A stretch of DNA of 16,228 nucleotides. Source: Candidatus Altarchaeota archaeon (lineage in GTDB: Archaea; Altiarchaeota; Altiarchaeia; JAFGQM01). The position numbers and the translations under genes were made by a program. How positions within the stretch are numbered: the stretch's first letter is position 1; each line of letters opens with the position of its first letter. The DNA lies in the NCBI GenBank assembly GCA_016935655.1, contig JAFGQM010000003.1, positions 1-16,228 on the forward strand, written 5' to 3'. The notes under the pieces were generated by a model that was given only the letters and a program-made list of their open reading frames with translations, had not been told where the DNA came from and did no database searches. Of the stretch, positions 6,973 to 14,206 are shown piece by piece.

Positions 6973-7773
6973 ATGAAAAAACTTAGAGTAGGCCTGATAG
7001 GGGCCGGGAACATAGCCCGGGTCATAGCAAGCAACGTGAGCGACGATATAACGATTGTATGCGTCTACGACCAGCTGACTGAGAAGGCTGAAGCCTTTGC
7101 GAAAAGATACAAATGCAGATTCCTTAAAGTGGACGAATTCCCAAAACTCGACCTTGTTGTCGAGGCGGCTTCACAGGATGCTGTCGCAGAGTATGGCGAA
7201 AGGACCTTGGAGAAGGGCAGCAACTTCATGGTAATGAGTGTAGGCGCGTTCTCAGATGAAAGCCTCTTCCAAAGATTAAAGAACAAGGCTGAGGAGAAGG
7301 GTTTAAGGATTCTGATACCCTCAGGAGCTCTTGTAGGTCTAGATGGGTTAAAAGCAGCCAAGAGGGCCGGGTTAGATGAAGTAGAACTGATTACGACCAA
7401 GAACCCCAAGAGCTTTGAAGACAGCGATTATTTAAGGGAGGGGGGTATACGAGTCTCCGAGATAAGAGCGAAAACACTTTTGTTTGAGGGGGAGGCCAAA
7501 GAGGCTATACGTCATTTCCCAAAGAACATAAACGTGGCAGCGACACTATCACTCATAGGCCTCGGATTCAAGAAGACAAAAGTCAGAATCTACGCAGACC
7601 CGGGTGTGGCGCAGAACATACACGAAGTAATCGCGCGTGGGAAGTTCGGAGAGCTTCACACAAAGACTATGAACATACCATCGCCAGACAACCCAAAGAC
7701 ATCCTACCTTGCCGCCCTCAGCGCGCTGACCGTTATAGAGGACTTCGCGAGTTCTGTGAGAGTCGGGAATTGA
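6973..7773 (+). CDS. nadX: L-aspartate dehydrogenase (NadX)
   Basis: This 266-residue protein matches archaeal aspartate dehydrogenase, which oxidises aspartate to iminoaspartate with NAD(P)+ and so replaces aspartate oxidase (NadB) in NAD synthesis. A Rossmann motif GLIGAGNIA opens the chain (7-15). IPSGALVGLDGLKAA (115-129), NIHEVIARGKFGELHTK (215-231) with a probable catalytic His217, and NIPSPDNPKTSYLAALSAL (234-252) are family signatures. It follows the thiolase by 6 nt without a clear ribosome binding site, so it is the distal gene of the mevalonate operon. Quinolinate synthase (NadA) is not in the window, but NadC is at 11130-12041. The gene converges on the ankyrin gene with 5 bp between stops. 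Confidence 0.93.
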   Translation: MKKLRVGLIGAGNIARVIASNVSDDITIVCVYDQLTEKAEAFAKRYKCRFLKVDEFPKLDLVVEAASQDAVAEYGERTLEKGSNFMVMSVGAFSDESLFQRLKNKAEEKGLRILIPSGALVGLDGLKAAKRAGLDEVELITTKNPKSFEDSDYLREGGIRVSEIRAKTLLFEGEAKEAIRHFPKNINVAATLSLIGLGFKKTKVRIYADPGVAQNIHEVIARGKFGELHTKTMNIPSPDNPKTSYLAALSALTVIEDFASSVRVGN

Positions 7774-7778
7774 TAGAG

Positions 7779-10700
7779 TCAGCCGCCTGCAGCCTTTATT
7801 ATCTTCGTTATGTCATAGTTCTTGGTCCTTATTGCAGCCTGCATGGGCGACTCACTTGGGAACCCCCCCAGTATCCTAGGGCTGGCACCGGCGGCTATGA
7901 GCTCCTCGACTATCTCCTTACCGCTCTTCGTTATGGCTAGGATTAAAGGAGTCTCATAGTCCTTGTTCCTTGCGTTGACATCTACGCCCTTAGCTATAGC
8001 TTCTTTGACGCCCGCTAAATCCTTGTTCCTGACGGCATCGAAGAACTGCTTTGGGAGATCGGGATCCATGCTCACGTTCATCAGCGAGAGGCACTCTATC
8101 GCATCCTTGTCGCCAGTAGTTGCATGGTACTTCAACGAGTTTGCAATCTCCATCTTTTGTTCCTTGAAGTCGGCACCAGCCTTCAGAAGTTCCTTCACGA
8201 TATCGATGTGCGAGCACCTGAGCGCTGAGACTAGCGGCGTTTGGCCATTATAACCCTTTGCATTGACGTCTGCGCCTGCCTTTATCAGCTCCCTTGCCAC
8301 ATCCTTACGACCGTGGGCAATTGCAAAGTGCAGGGGAGTATCCCCATCGTCTGGGCGTTTTATGTTCACATCAGCGCCTGCCTTTATCAGCTCCTGTATC
8401 GTCTCAAGGTGACCGCCTGACGCCGCGATATGAAGCGGAGCCTCTAGGAAGCTGCTGCCTTCCTCACCCATATAATTCACATCCATGCCGGATTTTATGA
8501 GCCCCCTCAGCAGTTCGACATCACCAGAGTGGTATTGGAACCGTGAGTAGAGGGCTTTTTTGACAGCGTCTTTCGGCACAGAGACGTTCAACCTCCCTAA
8601 GAGGGCTGCAGCATCGTTGTTGCCTTCTTGTTCTGTCTGGTATTTCAAAAAAGATATCAAGGCCCCTTTATTGTCTATCTCATCGGGGTTGGCACCAGCA
8701 TCCAACAGCGTCTTTATGAGCCCCAGATCCTCCATCCTGACGGCCTCCCAGAGTGGGCTGTAGCCTGCGGAGTCCTTGATGTTCGGGTTCGCCCCTTTTG
8801 CCAGAAGCTCGGTTGCTATATCAGCACTTCTATCCTTTACGGCGATCAGCAATGGTGTTTCCCCCTCATTGGTGCTCTGGTAGTTTATGTCCGCGCCCTT
8901 CGAGAGCAGCCCCCGGATCTTGTCCAAATCCTTCTTCCCCACGGCCGCAATCAGGTCTGCGTTTACCTTCAGCCCGGACATTATCCTCATAGCCTCGGGA
9001 TTGCCCTCCCGGTCCCCGCGTCCCAGGATCGTCCTTAGGCCCTCGTTCTTCAAATCGTATTTGCAGCCCTTCCTTACCAGCTCTAAAGTTATATCGAGAT
9101 TGTCTGAGGTCACTGCGAAATCCAATGGACTCTCACCTGCCTCGGTCCTCGCCTCAAAGTCAGCGCCCTTTTCCAGAAGGGCCTTGACTGAGCTAGGATT
9201 ATTCTTTATGCAGGCGTAGTGCAGGGGTATTATGCCCTTCTCGTTCCTCTCGTTTATCTTGGCCCCTTTTTCAATCAGTCGGTGGATGACGTCATCGTAG
9301 CCGAGACTCGATGCCACATGGAGCGGCGTATCGCCGGTATTGTTCTTCACATTCACGTCGATGCCGGCCTTTATCAGCTCTTCCACGATCTCTGGCTTCT
9401 TCGACTCGATCGCGGTGTGCAAAACCGTGGAGCCGAATTTGTCCCTTGAGTTTATGTCGGCCCCGGATTTCATGAGCTCCTTGACAGTATCCAAAGAGCC
9501 GGCCAAGAGGGCCGAGGTCAAAACTGAAGAGCCGTCGTTGTTCTTCGCGTTTACGTCTGCACCTGCCGTTATCAGCCTTTTGAGAATGCTGGGTTCGCCT
9601 ATCGAAGCTGCAAAGTGTAGGGGGGTGGAGCCCTTGTTGTCCCTCGCGTTGATATCACAATTGGAGTGTATCAACTCCTCGAGTATCTCCTTATGCTTCC
9701 CCGCTACCGCAGAGTATATGGGGGTGGCACCGTTGTCATCCTTGGCATTAATATTCGCGCCGGCCTTGATAAGTTCTTTGAGGATGTCGATATTCGCATT
9801 GTAAGCAGCATAATGCAACCCGCTGGAGCCCTTCTCGCCCTTTGTGTTGACATCCGCACCTGCTTTTATAAGCTCCTGGAGGTAGTCCAACTGTTTATAA
9901 GTGACTGCCCATATTATCTCCTTGGGATGGCCTATGTTGGTTAGGTTCGGGTCCGCGCCTGCCTTTAGTAGGGCCCTTACAAGCTCTAGGTGGTTCTGCT
10001 GGCCTGCAAGATGCAGTACTGACCAGCCCTCCGTATTTATGTTATTGACGTCAGAGCCCGCCTTTATAAGCTCATGCACTATATCGAGATAACCTGCCCA
10101 AGCCGCTGCGCTAAGAGGATTGTTCCCGTTCATCTCCTTTAGGTTCGGGTCCGCGCCTGCTGTTATCAGCTCCTTTAGTATATCCAACCTCCCCTTGGAA
10201 GCGGCGATAAAAAGCGGGGTCCACATCCACTTGTCCCTGACGTTGACATCTGCCTTGGATTTTATAAGTTCCTGGACTATGTTCAAATAGCCGTTTGAAA
10301 CGGCAAAATGCAAAAGCGTCTGGCCGTTGTCATCTCTCTGGTTTAGGTCATATCCCCTCTTTACGAACTCCGAGACCAGCTCGAAGTGGTTGCTGGTTGC
10401 AGCCGCATAAGCAGGGGTTACGTTATCCCGGTTGGCTGCGTTTATGTTCGCGCCCTTGGAGATCAGCTCGATGGCTATCTCCAGATGACCCCCATAAGAT
10501 GCTAGATGCAATGGAGTGTTGCCCAAGAAATTGGTAGAGTTTACGTTCGCGCCCTTGCTTATCAATTCCTTTGCTATGTCTAGGTGCCCTCCCGAACAGG
10601 CAACCTGCAGTGGAGTGGCCCTCTCATAATCCTCGGCATCGAGCTCTGCGCCAGAGTCCAAGAGCACCTTCAGTACCTCCAAGTTACCGCAGGAGGCTGC

Positions 10701-10937
10701 AGTGTGCAAAGGCGTCTCACCGGCTTGATTCTTCTGGTTTACCTTAACGCCCTTCTCTATGAAGAACTTGACGACATCTGTTAAGAGGTTATAGGCCGCA
10801 AAATGCATGGCTGTGTTGCCGGCATGATCCTTGGCGTTTATGTCCGCACCCTCCCCCAGAACTTCTAAGATCTTGCTTAGTGCACCTTCTTTGGCGAAAT
10901 CCAGTAGGGCATTGTTCAGCTCCTGCTTGTTCATCAT
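7779..10937 (-). CDS. Giant ankyrin-repeat protein (1052 residues, about 28 units)
   Basis: Almost the whole chain is ankyrin repeats of the form DxxGxTPLHxAAxxGHLxIxxELIxxGADVNA. After an N-cap (about 6-35), 18 exactly 33-residue repeats run from 36 to 629. The array is then broken three times by 30-39 residue linkers (630-659, 754-792, 927-961), each followed by a cap-like helix pair and two or three further repeats; the last unit ends at residue 1052. There is no signal peptide, membrane segment or catalytic domain, so it is probably a cytoplasmic binding scaffold. The partner cannot be told from sequence. It starts ATGATG; either Met could be used. It stands alone on its strand between nadX (convergent) and nadC (upstream, same strand). 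Long ankyrin proteins are commoner in bacteria and eukaryotes, so acquisition by transfer followed by repeat expansion is possible, though codon use is like the neighbours'. Confidence 0.95.
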   Translation of the reverse strand: MMNKQELNNALLDFAKEGALSKILEVLGEGADINAKDHAGNTAMHFAAYNLLTDVVKFFIEKGVKVNQKNQAGETPLHTAASCGNLEVLKVLLDSGAELDAEDYERATPLQVACSGGHLDIAKELISKGANVNSTNFLGNTPLHLASYGGHLEIAIELISKGANINAANRDNVTPAYAAATSNHFELVSEFVKRGYDLNQRDDNGQTLLHFAVSNGYLNIVQELIKSKADVNVRDKWMWTPLFIAASKGRLDILKELITAGADPNLKEMNGNNPLSAAAWAGYLDIVHELIKAGSDVNNINTEGWSVLHLAGQQNHLELVRALLKAGADPNLTNIGHPKEIIWAVTYKQLDYLQELIKAGADVNTKGEKGSSGLHYAAYNANIDILKELIKAGANINAKDDNGATPIYSAVAGKHKEILEELIHSNCDINARDNKGSTPLHFAASIGEPSILKRLITAGADVNAKNNDGSSVLTSALLAGSLDTVKELMKSGADINSRDKFGSTVLHTAIESKKPEIVEELIKAGIDVNVKNNTGDTPLHVASSLGYDDVIHRLIEKGAKINERNEKGIIPLHYACIKNNPSSVKALLEKGADFEARTEAGESPLDFAVTSDNLDITLELVRKGCKYDLKNEGLRTILGRGDREGNPEAMRIMSGLKVNADLIAAVGKKDLDKIRGLLSKGADINYQSTNEGETPLLIAVKDRSADIATELLAKGANPNIKDSAGYSPLWEAVRMEDLGLIKTLLDAGANPDEIDNKGALISFLKYQTEQEGNNDAAALLGRLNVSVPKDAVKKALYSRFQYHSGDVELLRGLIKSGMDVNYMGEEGSSFLEAPLHIAASGGHLETIQELIKAGADVNIKRPDDGDTPLHFAIAHGRKDVARELIKAGADVNAKGYNGQTPLVSALRCSHIDIVKELLKAGADFKEQKMEIANSLKYHATTGDKDAIECLSLMNVSMDPDLPKQFFDAVRNKDLAGVKEAIAKGVDVNARNKDYETPLILAITKSGKEIVEELIAAGASPRILGGFPSESPMQAAIRTKNYDITKIIKAAGG
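7971..8159 (-). other. Ankyrin protein break module 3 (linker plus new cap)
   Basis: This encodes residues 927-989: linker EIANSLKYHATTGDKDAIECL, then LMNVSMDPDLPKQ and cap-like FFDAVRNKDLAGVKEAIAKG. SLKYxxxxG, NVS and AVxxKDL are shared with one or both of the other breaks. Confidence 0.65.
8472..8678 (-). other. Ankyrin protein break module 2 (linker plus new cap)
   Basis: This encodes residues 754-822: linker NKGALISFLKYQ...GNNDAAALLGRLNVSV, then cap-like VKKALYSRF...DVELLRGLIKSGMDVN. The LNVS motif and the following helix pair match the third break. Confidence 0.65.
8874..9050 (-). other. Ankyrin protein break module 1 (linker plus new cap)
   Basis: This encodes residues 630-688: a linker containing EGLRTILGR...GNPEAMRIMSGLKVN and then a cap-like helix pair ADLIAAVGKKDLDKIRGLLS before the next repeats. 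It aligns with the breaks at 8472-8678 and 7971-8159. Confidence 0.65.
9051..10832 (-). repeat. Uninterrupted array of eighteen 99-bp ankyrin units
   Basis: This DNA encodes residues 36-629 of the ankyrin protein as 18 consecutive units of exactly 33 codons, with no insertion or deletion. Nucleotide identity is highest in the segment encoding KELIKAGADVN. Confidence 0.9.
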
Positions 10938-10975
10938 AGGTTGTAGGTTTTAGAACGAAATAAGTTTAGGCCAGG

Positions 10976-11110
10976 GAGTATAAAAAGGGGAGGTGCCGCT
11001 AAAAGTATAAGAATAGTGGGGGGGTAGTAAGACTATCTTACATCTTTCGCGGATATTCTTACTATATACTTAGTTTTTATACTTTTTTCTGGGTTGTTTT
11101 TATACTTTTC
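10976..11110 (-). promoter_or_regulatory. AT-rich control region with repeated TATA-like boxes upstream of the ankyrin gene
   Basis: The nadC-ankyrin gap (10938-11129) holds the core AGTATAA four times in two orientations. On the minus strand AAAAGTATAAAAAC occurs at about 11096-11109 and again at 11076-11089. The same core is inverted on the plus strand at 11001-11010 (AAAAGTATAA) and 10978-10987 (GTATAAAAAG). A 15-bp palindrome GTAAGACTATCTTAC lies at 11027-11041, next to a run of seven G. The box nearest the ankyrin ATG (about 10978-10990) would give a leader of about 20 nt; TTATTT near 10958-10964 would give almost none. The density of boxes suggests regulated or bidirectional initiation, which is inference. 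Confidence 0.45.
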
Positions 11111-11120
11111 TAAAAAGAAG
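11109..11120 (-). terminator. T-rich terminator candidate after nadC
   Basis: CTTCTTTTTAG on the minus strand starts about 10 nt after the nadC stop; short T runs of this kind end transcription in archaea. No strong hairpin is seen. Confidence 0.35.
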
Positions 11121-11129
11121 GACTTAAGC

Positions 11130-12041
11130 TCAAAGGATCTCCAGGCTCATGTCCAGGAACCCTGACTTGGAGACGAAGATGCTCGTGGAAACGAAGTCGG
11201 CGCCGCTCCGTAGGTAGGGCTCTATCTTGTCTTCGGTTATGCCGCCAGACGCCTCGATTATTATGTCCCTTGAGATCTTCCTTATCCGCTCTGAACATTC
11301 CTCCGCCTGTTTGGGGGACATGTTGTCGAGCATGATTATGTTGGGCCCTTGCAATTGCTCAAGGGAATTTGCCGCGGCTATAGCCTCTTCCAAAGTTCTG
11401 GTCTCTATCTCTATTGGTAAGAATTTCTTAATTTTCTTCCTGCCCTCGTCTGCGCGCAATATGGCCTCACGTATAGCCTCTTCCTTATGGTTTTTCTTGT
11501 AAAGGACGTCCAAGTGGTTCTCTTTTATCAGAATGCCGTCGAACAGGCCTATCCTATGGGTGAGGCACCCCCCCAATGCAACCGCCCTCTTTTCGCCGTG
11601 TAAGAGACCAGGATCACACTTCCTTAAGAAGAGGACCCTCTTTGGGAACCGCTTGTATAGTCTCCTGCTAAAGGTCGCTATACCGCTCATCCTCTGGAGA
11701 TAGTTTAAGACTGTCCTCTCCCGGGCCAAAATCTCTTGCACTGGGCCTCTCATCTTTATTATTACATCGCCTTTATGTATCTCATCGCCATCGCTCTTGC
11801 TTTCCAATACATCTATATCGCCCTTCTCAAGTATTGCCCGGGCTCCCAGAATGCCGGCAAGCACCCCATCACTCTTAGACACTATGATTGCATCGACGAC
11901 TATCTTGTCCTTCCCGAAGAGGATGGACGTGGTAAGGTCACCACTACCAAAATCGTCCTCGAAGGCCTGGACAGCCCGCCTCTTGAGGCTGTCGTCGAAG
12001 GGATGCAAATCCCTAGCGAAGAATCCCCAGTTCTCACTCAT
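11130..12041 (-). CDS. nadC: Nicotinate-nucleotide pyrophosphorylase (quinolinate phosphoribosyltransferase)
   Basis: This 303-residue protein matches NadC, which turns quinolinate and PRPP into nicotinate mononucleotide. Signatures are GDLTT (34-38), ARERTVLNYLQRMSGIAT (106-123), the EKRAVALGG...THRIGLFDGILIKENH block (150-176), EIET (211-214), IMLDN (236-240) and EASGG (263-267). Two active-site stretches depart from the common form. The usual TRKT-x-PGLR reads LRKCDPGLL (139-147), so the first Thr is Leu and the second is Cys, and the final Arg is replaced by Leu. The C-terminal phosphate loop reads STSIFVSKSG (285-294). The Lys and Arg of RK are kept. It is probably functional, because archaeal NadC variants with a 'GLL' loop exist, but a shifted substrate is possible. 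TTATTTAGA (12059-12067) on the other strand gives a box A about 22 nt before the ATG, implying little or no leader. Confidence 0.88.
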   Translation of the reverse strand: MSENWGFFARDLHPFDDSLKRRAVQAFEDDFGSGDLTTSILFGKDKIVVDAIIVSKSDGVLAGILGARAILEKGDIDVLESKSDGDEIHKGDVIIKMRGPVQEILARERTVLNYLQRMSGIATFSRRLYKRFPKRVLFLRKCDPGLLHGEKRAVALGGCLTHRIGLFDGILIKENHLDVLYKKNHKEEAIREAILRADEGRKKIKKFLPIEIETRTLEEAIAAANSLEQLQGPNIIMLDNMSPKQAEECSERIRKISRDIIIEASGGITEDKIEPYLRSGADFVSTSIFVSKSGFLDMSLEIL

Positions 12042-12087
12042 TTTGAAAAGTCAGTCGCTTATTTAGAAGTAGTCTGAGAAAAAGCAA

Positions 12088-13089
12088 CTAGATTGTATCA
12101 AGCAATGCCCTTTTGAATCTCCTTAGGATGGGTCCTGTCCTTTTCCTGCCCCTCTCAAGCCCTCGGACTATCTCAACCGACGCTATGATCGGCATATCGG
12201 CTATTAGCTGGGGGTTTGTGTCCAGGAGCCTCTCCACTGCCCTCGGGGATCTGCCCAAAGCGATTCCGGCATTGCGACACGTGTGGGGGTCTGAAAGAGA
12301 ATCAAGCGCCTTCTCAAAATCAAGAGGATCTTGTTTGCTCCAATAGTCGCCTTTTAAGCTTGATTGTAATGGGCTCCTGAAGTCTTTGGGCTTTTCTGGA
12401 TGCTCCTCCCTAGCTTGCAAAAGCCGTGAAGCCACGTCCAAGGTCTGTGGGTTGGAGGCCATCCTCTTCAGCTCCTGATAGTGCCTGTCCAAAGACTGGG
12501 GGCTGCCTGCAAGGGCCCTAGCCGCAGCCCATTTGGTTTGCTTATGGAAAAGCATTTTCATCAGCTGGGGTGAGTACCTCTCGACTACTTCCGGATTTCG
12601 AGCCAGTGCATGGGCGGCGGCCCATCCCCACGTCGGGTCCTTTAGTGCCTTCAATACCTCTTCGGGATGCCTTCTAATACCCATGTCCCGCTTCCTAAAC
12701 AAAGCGGAGAACAGAACCCCCCTGGCAAAGGGGTTCGCATCTTTTGAGATTCCCAAAGCAGTCTTTGGCCCCCTCTTTCGGATAACACCGCTTATAAGCC
12801 TGGAGTAAGCTGAGCCGCATGGTTCTTTTTCGAAGATGCACTCGCCACGGTACCTGAAGGCGTTCTGCCAGGCCTTTAGCATCTCTTCGGGTTCCTTTAT
12901 CCGGGGGAGGAAGTGGGCGATGAGTGCCGAAACGCCTATCAGGTCCGAGTAGTGGGGGCCTACAGGAGCTATATTCCTGGGGTCTCTTGAAACCGTTTCC
13001 AAGAACTTGCGGATTCGAAGCTCATGGTTCATTCTCTCAGTCGACAGGCCACTGGATCTCAGGTACTGGGAGACTCTTCCTGGTTTCAT
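12088..13089 (-). CDS. Unrecognised helical-repeat (HEAT-like) protein
   Basis: I do not recognise this family. From the ATG at 13087-13089 the product is 333 residues; an in-frame ATG at 13122 would add 11. I prefer the shorter form because TTTATTTTAA (13107-13116, minus strand), a good box A, lies between the two ATGs about 22 nt before the second. The protein is basic and mostly helical. From about residue 140 it shows 30-35 residue units such as TWGWAAAHALARNPEVVERY, TKWAAARALAGSPQSLDRHY and HTCRNAGIALGRSPRAVERL. These share a W/R-AA-ALA-x-(N/S)P-(E/Q/R)xx(V/L)(E/D)R core, reminiscent of HEAT/leucine-rich variant repeats used for binding. Three Cys are scattered (CIF, CGSA, CRN). It sits upstream of nadC on the same strand with a TTTTT run after its stop, so it is probably a separate transcript. 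Confidence 0.75.
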   Translation of the reverse strand: MKPGRVSQYLRSSGLSTERMNHELRIRKFLETVSRDPRNIAPVGPHYSDLIGVSALIAHFLPRIKEPEEMLKAWQNAFRYRGECIFEKEPCGSAYSRLISGVIRKRGPKTALGISKDANPFARGVLFSALFRKRDMGIRRHPEEVLKALKDPTWGWAAAHALARNPEVVERYSPQLMKMLFHKQTKWAAARALAGSPQSLDRHYQELKRMASNPQTLDVASRLLQAREEHPEKPKDFRSPLQSSLKGDYWSKQDPLDFEKALDSLSDPHTCRNAGIALGRSPRAVERLLDTNPQLIADMPIIASVEIVRGLERGRKRTGPILRRFKRALLDTI

Positions 13090-13189
13090 GTTCTTTGAAA
13101 AATCTCTTAAAATAAATATCATTCAAAAAACTGTTTTAGATAACATGCTTTACAGAGCAATCTCAAATGAAAACATAGATGAACCAAGG

Positions 13190-14137
13190 TTACACTACAT
13201 CACAACCCTCTACAGTCTCCACATGGTCCATCTCCCTTTCCAAAAGTTTGAGATCCTTCTGGTCCAGGGAGAGTGGAGTGATGGATATCACCAGGGAAGA
13301 GCTTGTGGTTGAGACCTTGTCCCGGACGAACTCTATCATATGCAATAAGCGGTTGAACGAGTTGTTTGTGACTAGATACTCGATGCCCTCCAGATAAACG
13401 ATACCATTGGTTGCCTTCGAGACGAACTTGCTTATGACCAATGAGAGCTGCTCAAGGTCGGTTGGGTAGATGCTCTCCACATCGGAGTTGACATTGGTGA
13501 GCCATACGATAGGCGTCTTCCTTAAACCGTACTTCTCCCTTATCTTCTTCGGGTGCATGCGAGTGATGGCCAAGCCATGGCGGCCATGTAGGACCGCATC
13601 CACGAACATGTCCAGGCTTCTGTCAGCCTTGTCCTCCTCGACTAGATATGCAAACCCTCCCTCGAGCTCGTACTTGCCCTTCGTTATCTTTACTTGTTTC
13701 TCAACCGAGGGGACGATATTGAGGACCATCGAGTCCAGGGCCTTGACTATGTCGGTTTGGGTCACGATGCCCACCATCTTCCCGCCCTCGACCACTGGCA
13801 GCCTTCTGATGTCCTCCTTCTGGAAGATCTTGTTCGCGTCCAAAACCGATGCGCTGGAAGGAATCGTGAAGATTGGGGAGGTCATGATGTCCTTGACCTT
13901 GAGCTTTTCCGCGTCATTGCCGAGGGCTATGACCTTTTTAAGGAAGTCCCTCTCTGTTATGATGCCGGTGGGTTTTCCCCCGTCAAGGACTATCAGGGAG
14001 CCTATGTCCCTGCTTGACATGAGAGTGCCGGCCTCCCTTACAGTCGCCTCCTTGGATATGGTGGCCACGTCCTTTATCATTATCTCCTTGACCGTTGTAG
14101 TGCCCTTCATGAGCCGGTTCTTGTCTTTTTTAGGCAT
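13190..14137 (-). CDS. CBS-domain pair fused to DUF835
   Basis: This 315-residue protein has two CBS domains (about 14-68 and 80-135). The first carries VKEIMIKDVATISKEATVREA and GIITERDFLKK, the second VKDIMTSPIFTIPSSASVLDA and GIVTQTDIVKAL. Paired CBS domains bind adenine nucleotides or related ligands and act as sensors. The C-terminal part (about 155-305) is DUF835: GGFAYLVEE, HGLAITRMHPKKIREKYGL, VWLTN, IYPTDLEQLSLVI, VYLEGIEYLVTNNSFNRLLH and ISITPLSLDQKDLKLLEREM are its usual landmarks. DUF835 has no defined activity and often occurs with signalling domains, with a layout suggestive of a degenerate KaiC-like fold. The protein is probably a cytoplasmic energy or ligand sensor. Box A TATAATAAAAA (14157-14167) lies about 25 nt before the ATG. 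It diverges from the DUF35 gene. Confidence 0.92.
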   Translation of the reverse strand: MPKKDKNRLMKGTTTVKEIMIKDVATISKEATVREAGTLMSSRDIGSLIVLDGGKPTGIITERDFLKKVIALGNDAEKLKVKDIMTSPIFTIPSSASVLDANKIFQKEDIRRLPVVEGGKMVGIVTQTDIVKALDSMVLNIVPSVEKQVKITKGKYELEGGFAYLVEEDKADRSLDMFVDAVLHGRHGLAITRMHPKKIREKYGLRKTPIVWLTNVNSDVESIYPTDLEQLSLVISKFVSKATNGIVYLEGIEYLVTNNSFNRLLHMIEFVRDKVSTTSSSLVISITPLSLDQKDLKLLEREMDHVETVEGCDVV

Positions 14138-14156
14138 TTTTGTATTTTACTGGCAG

Positions 14157-14183
14157 TATAATAAAAAGGGAAAGATTTAAATA
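14157..14183. promoter_or_regulatory. Divergent promoter pair for the CBS-DUF835 and DUF35 genes
   Basis: The minus-strand box (TATAATAAAAA read on plus, 14157-14167) and the plus-strand box TTTAAATA (14176-14183) have centres about 17 bp apart in a 69-bp gap. The two transcription complexes would probably exclude each other. Confidence 0.5.
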
Positions 14184-14206
14184 ATACTCAATTCAAATAG
14201 AGGACT

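Noticed and set aside
7779..10937. Regularly spaced repeats resembling a CRISPR array
   Set aside because: The 99-bp period is an intact reading frame of ankyrin repeats; the repeats are degenerate and there are no unique spacers.
13470..14180. 236-codon open frame on the plus strand
   Set aside because: It is antisense to the CBS-DUF835 gene and is a by-product of that gene's codon use.
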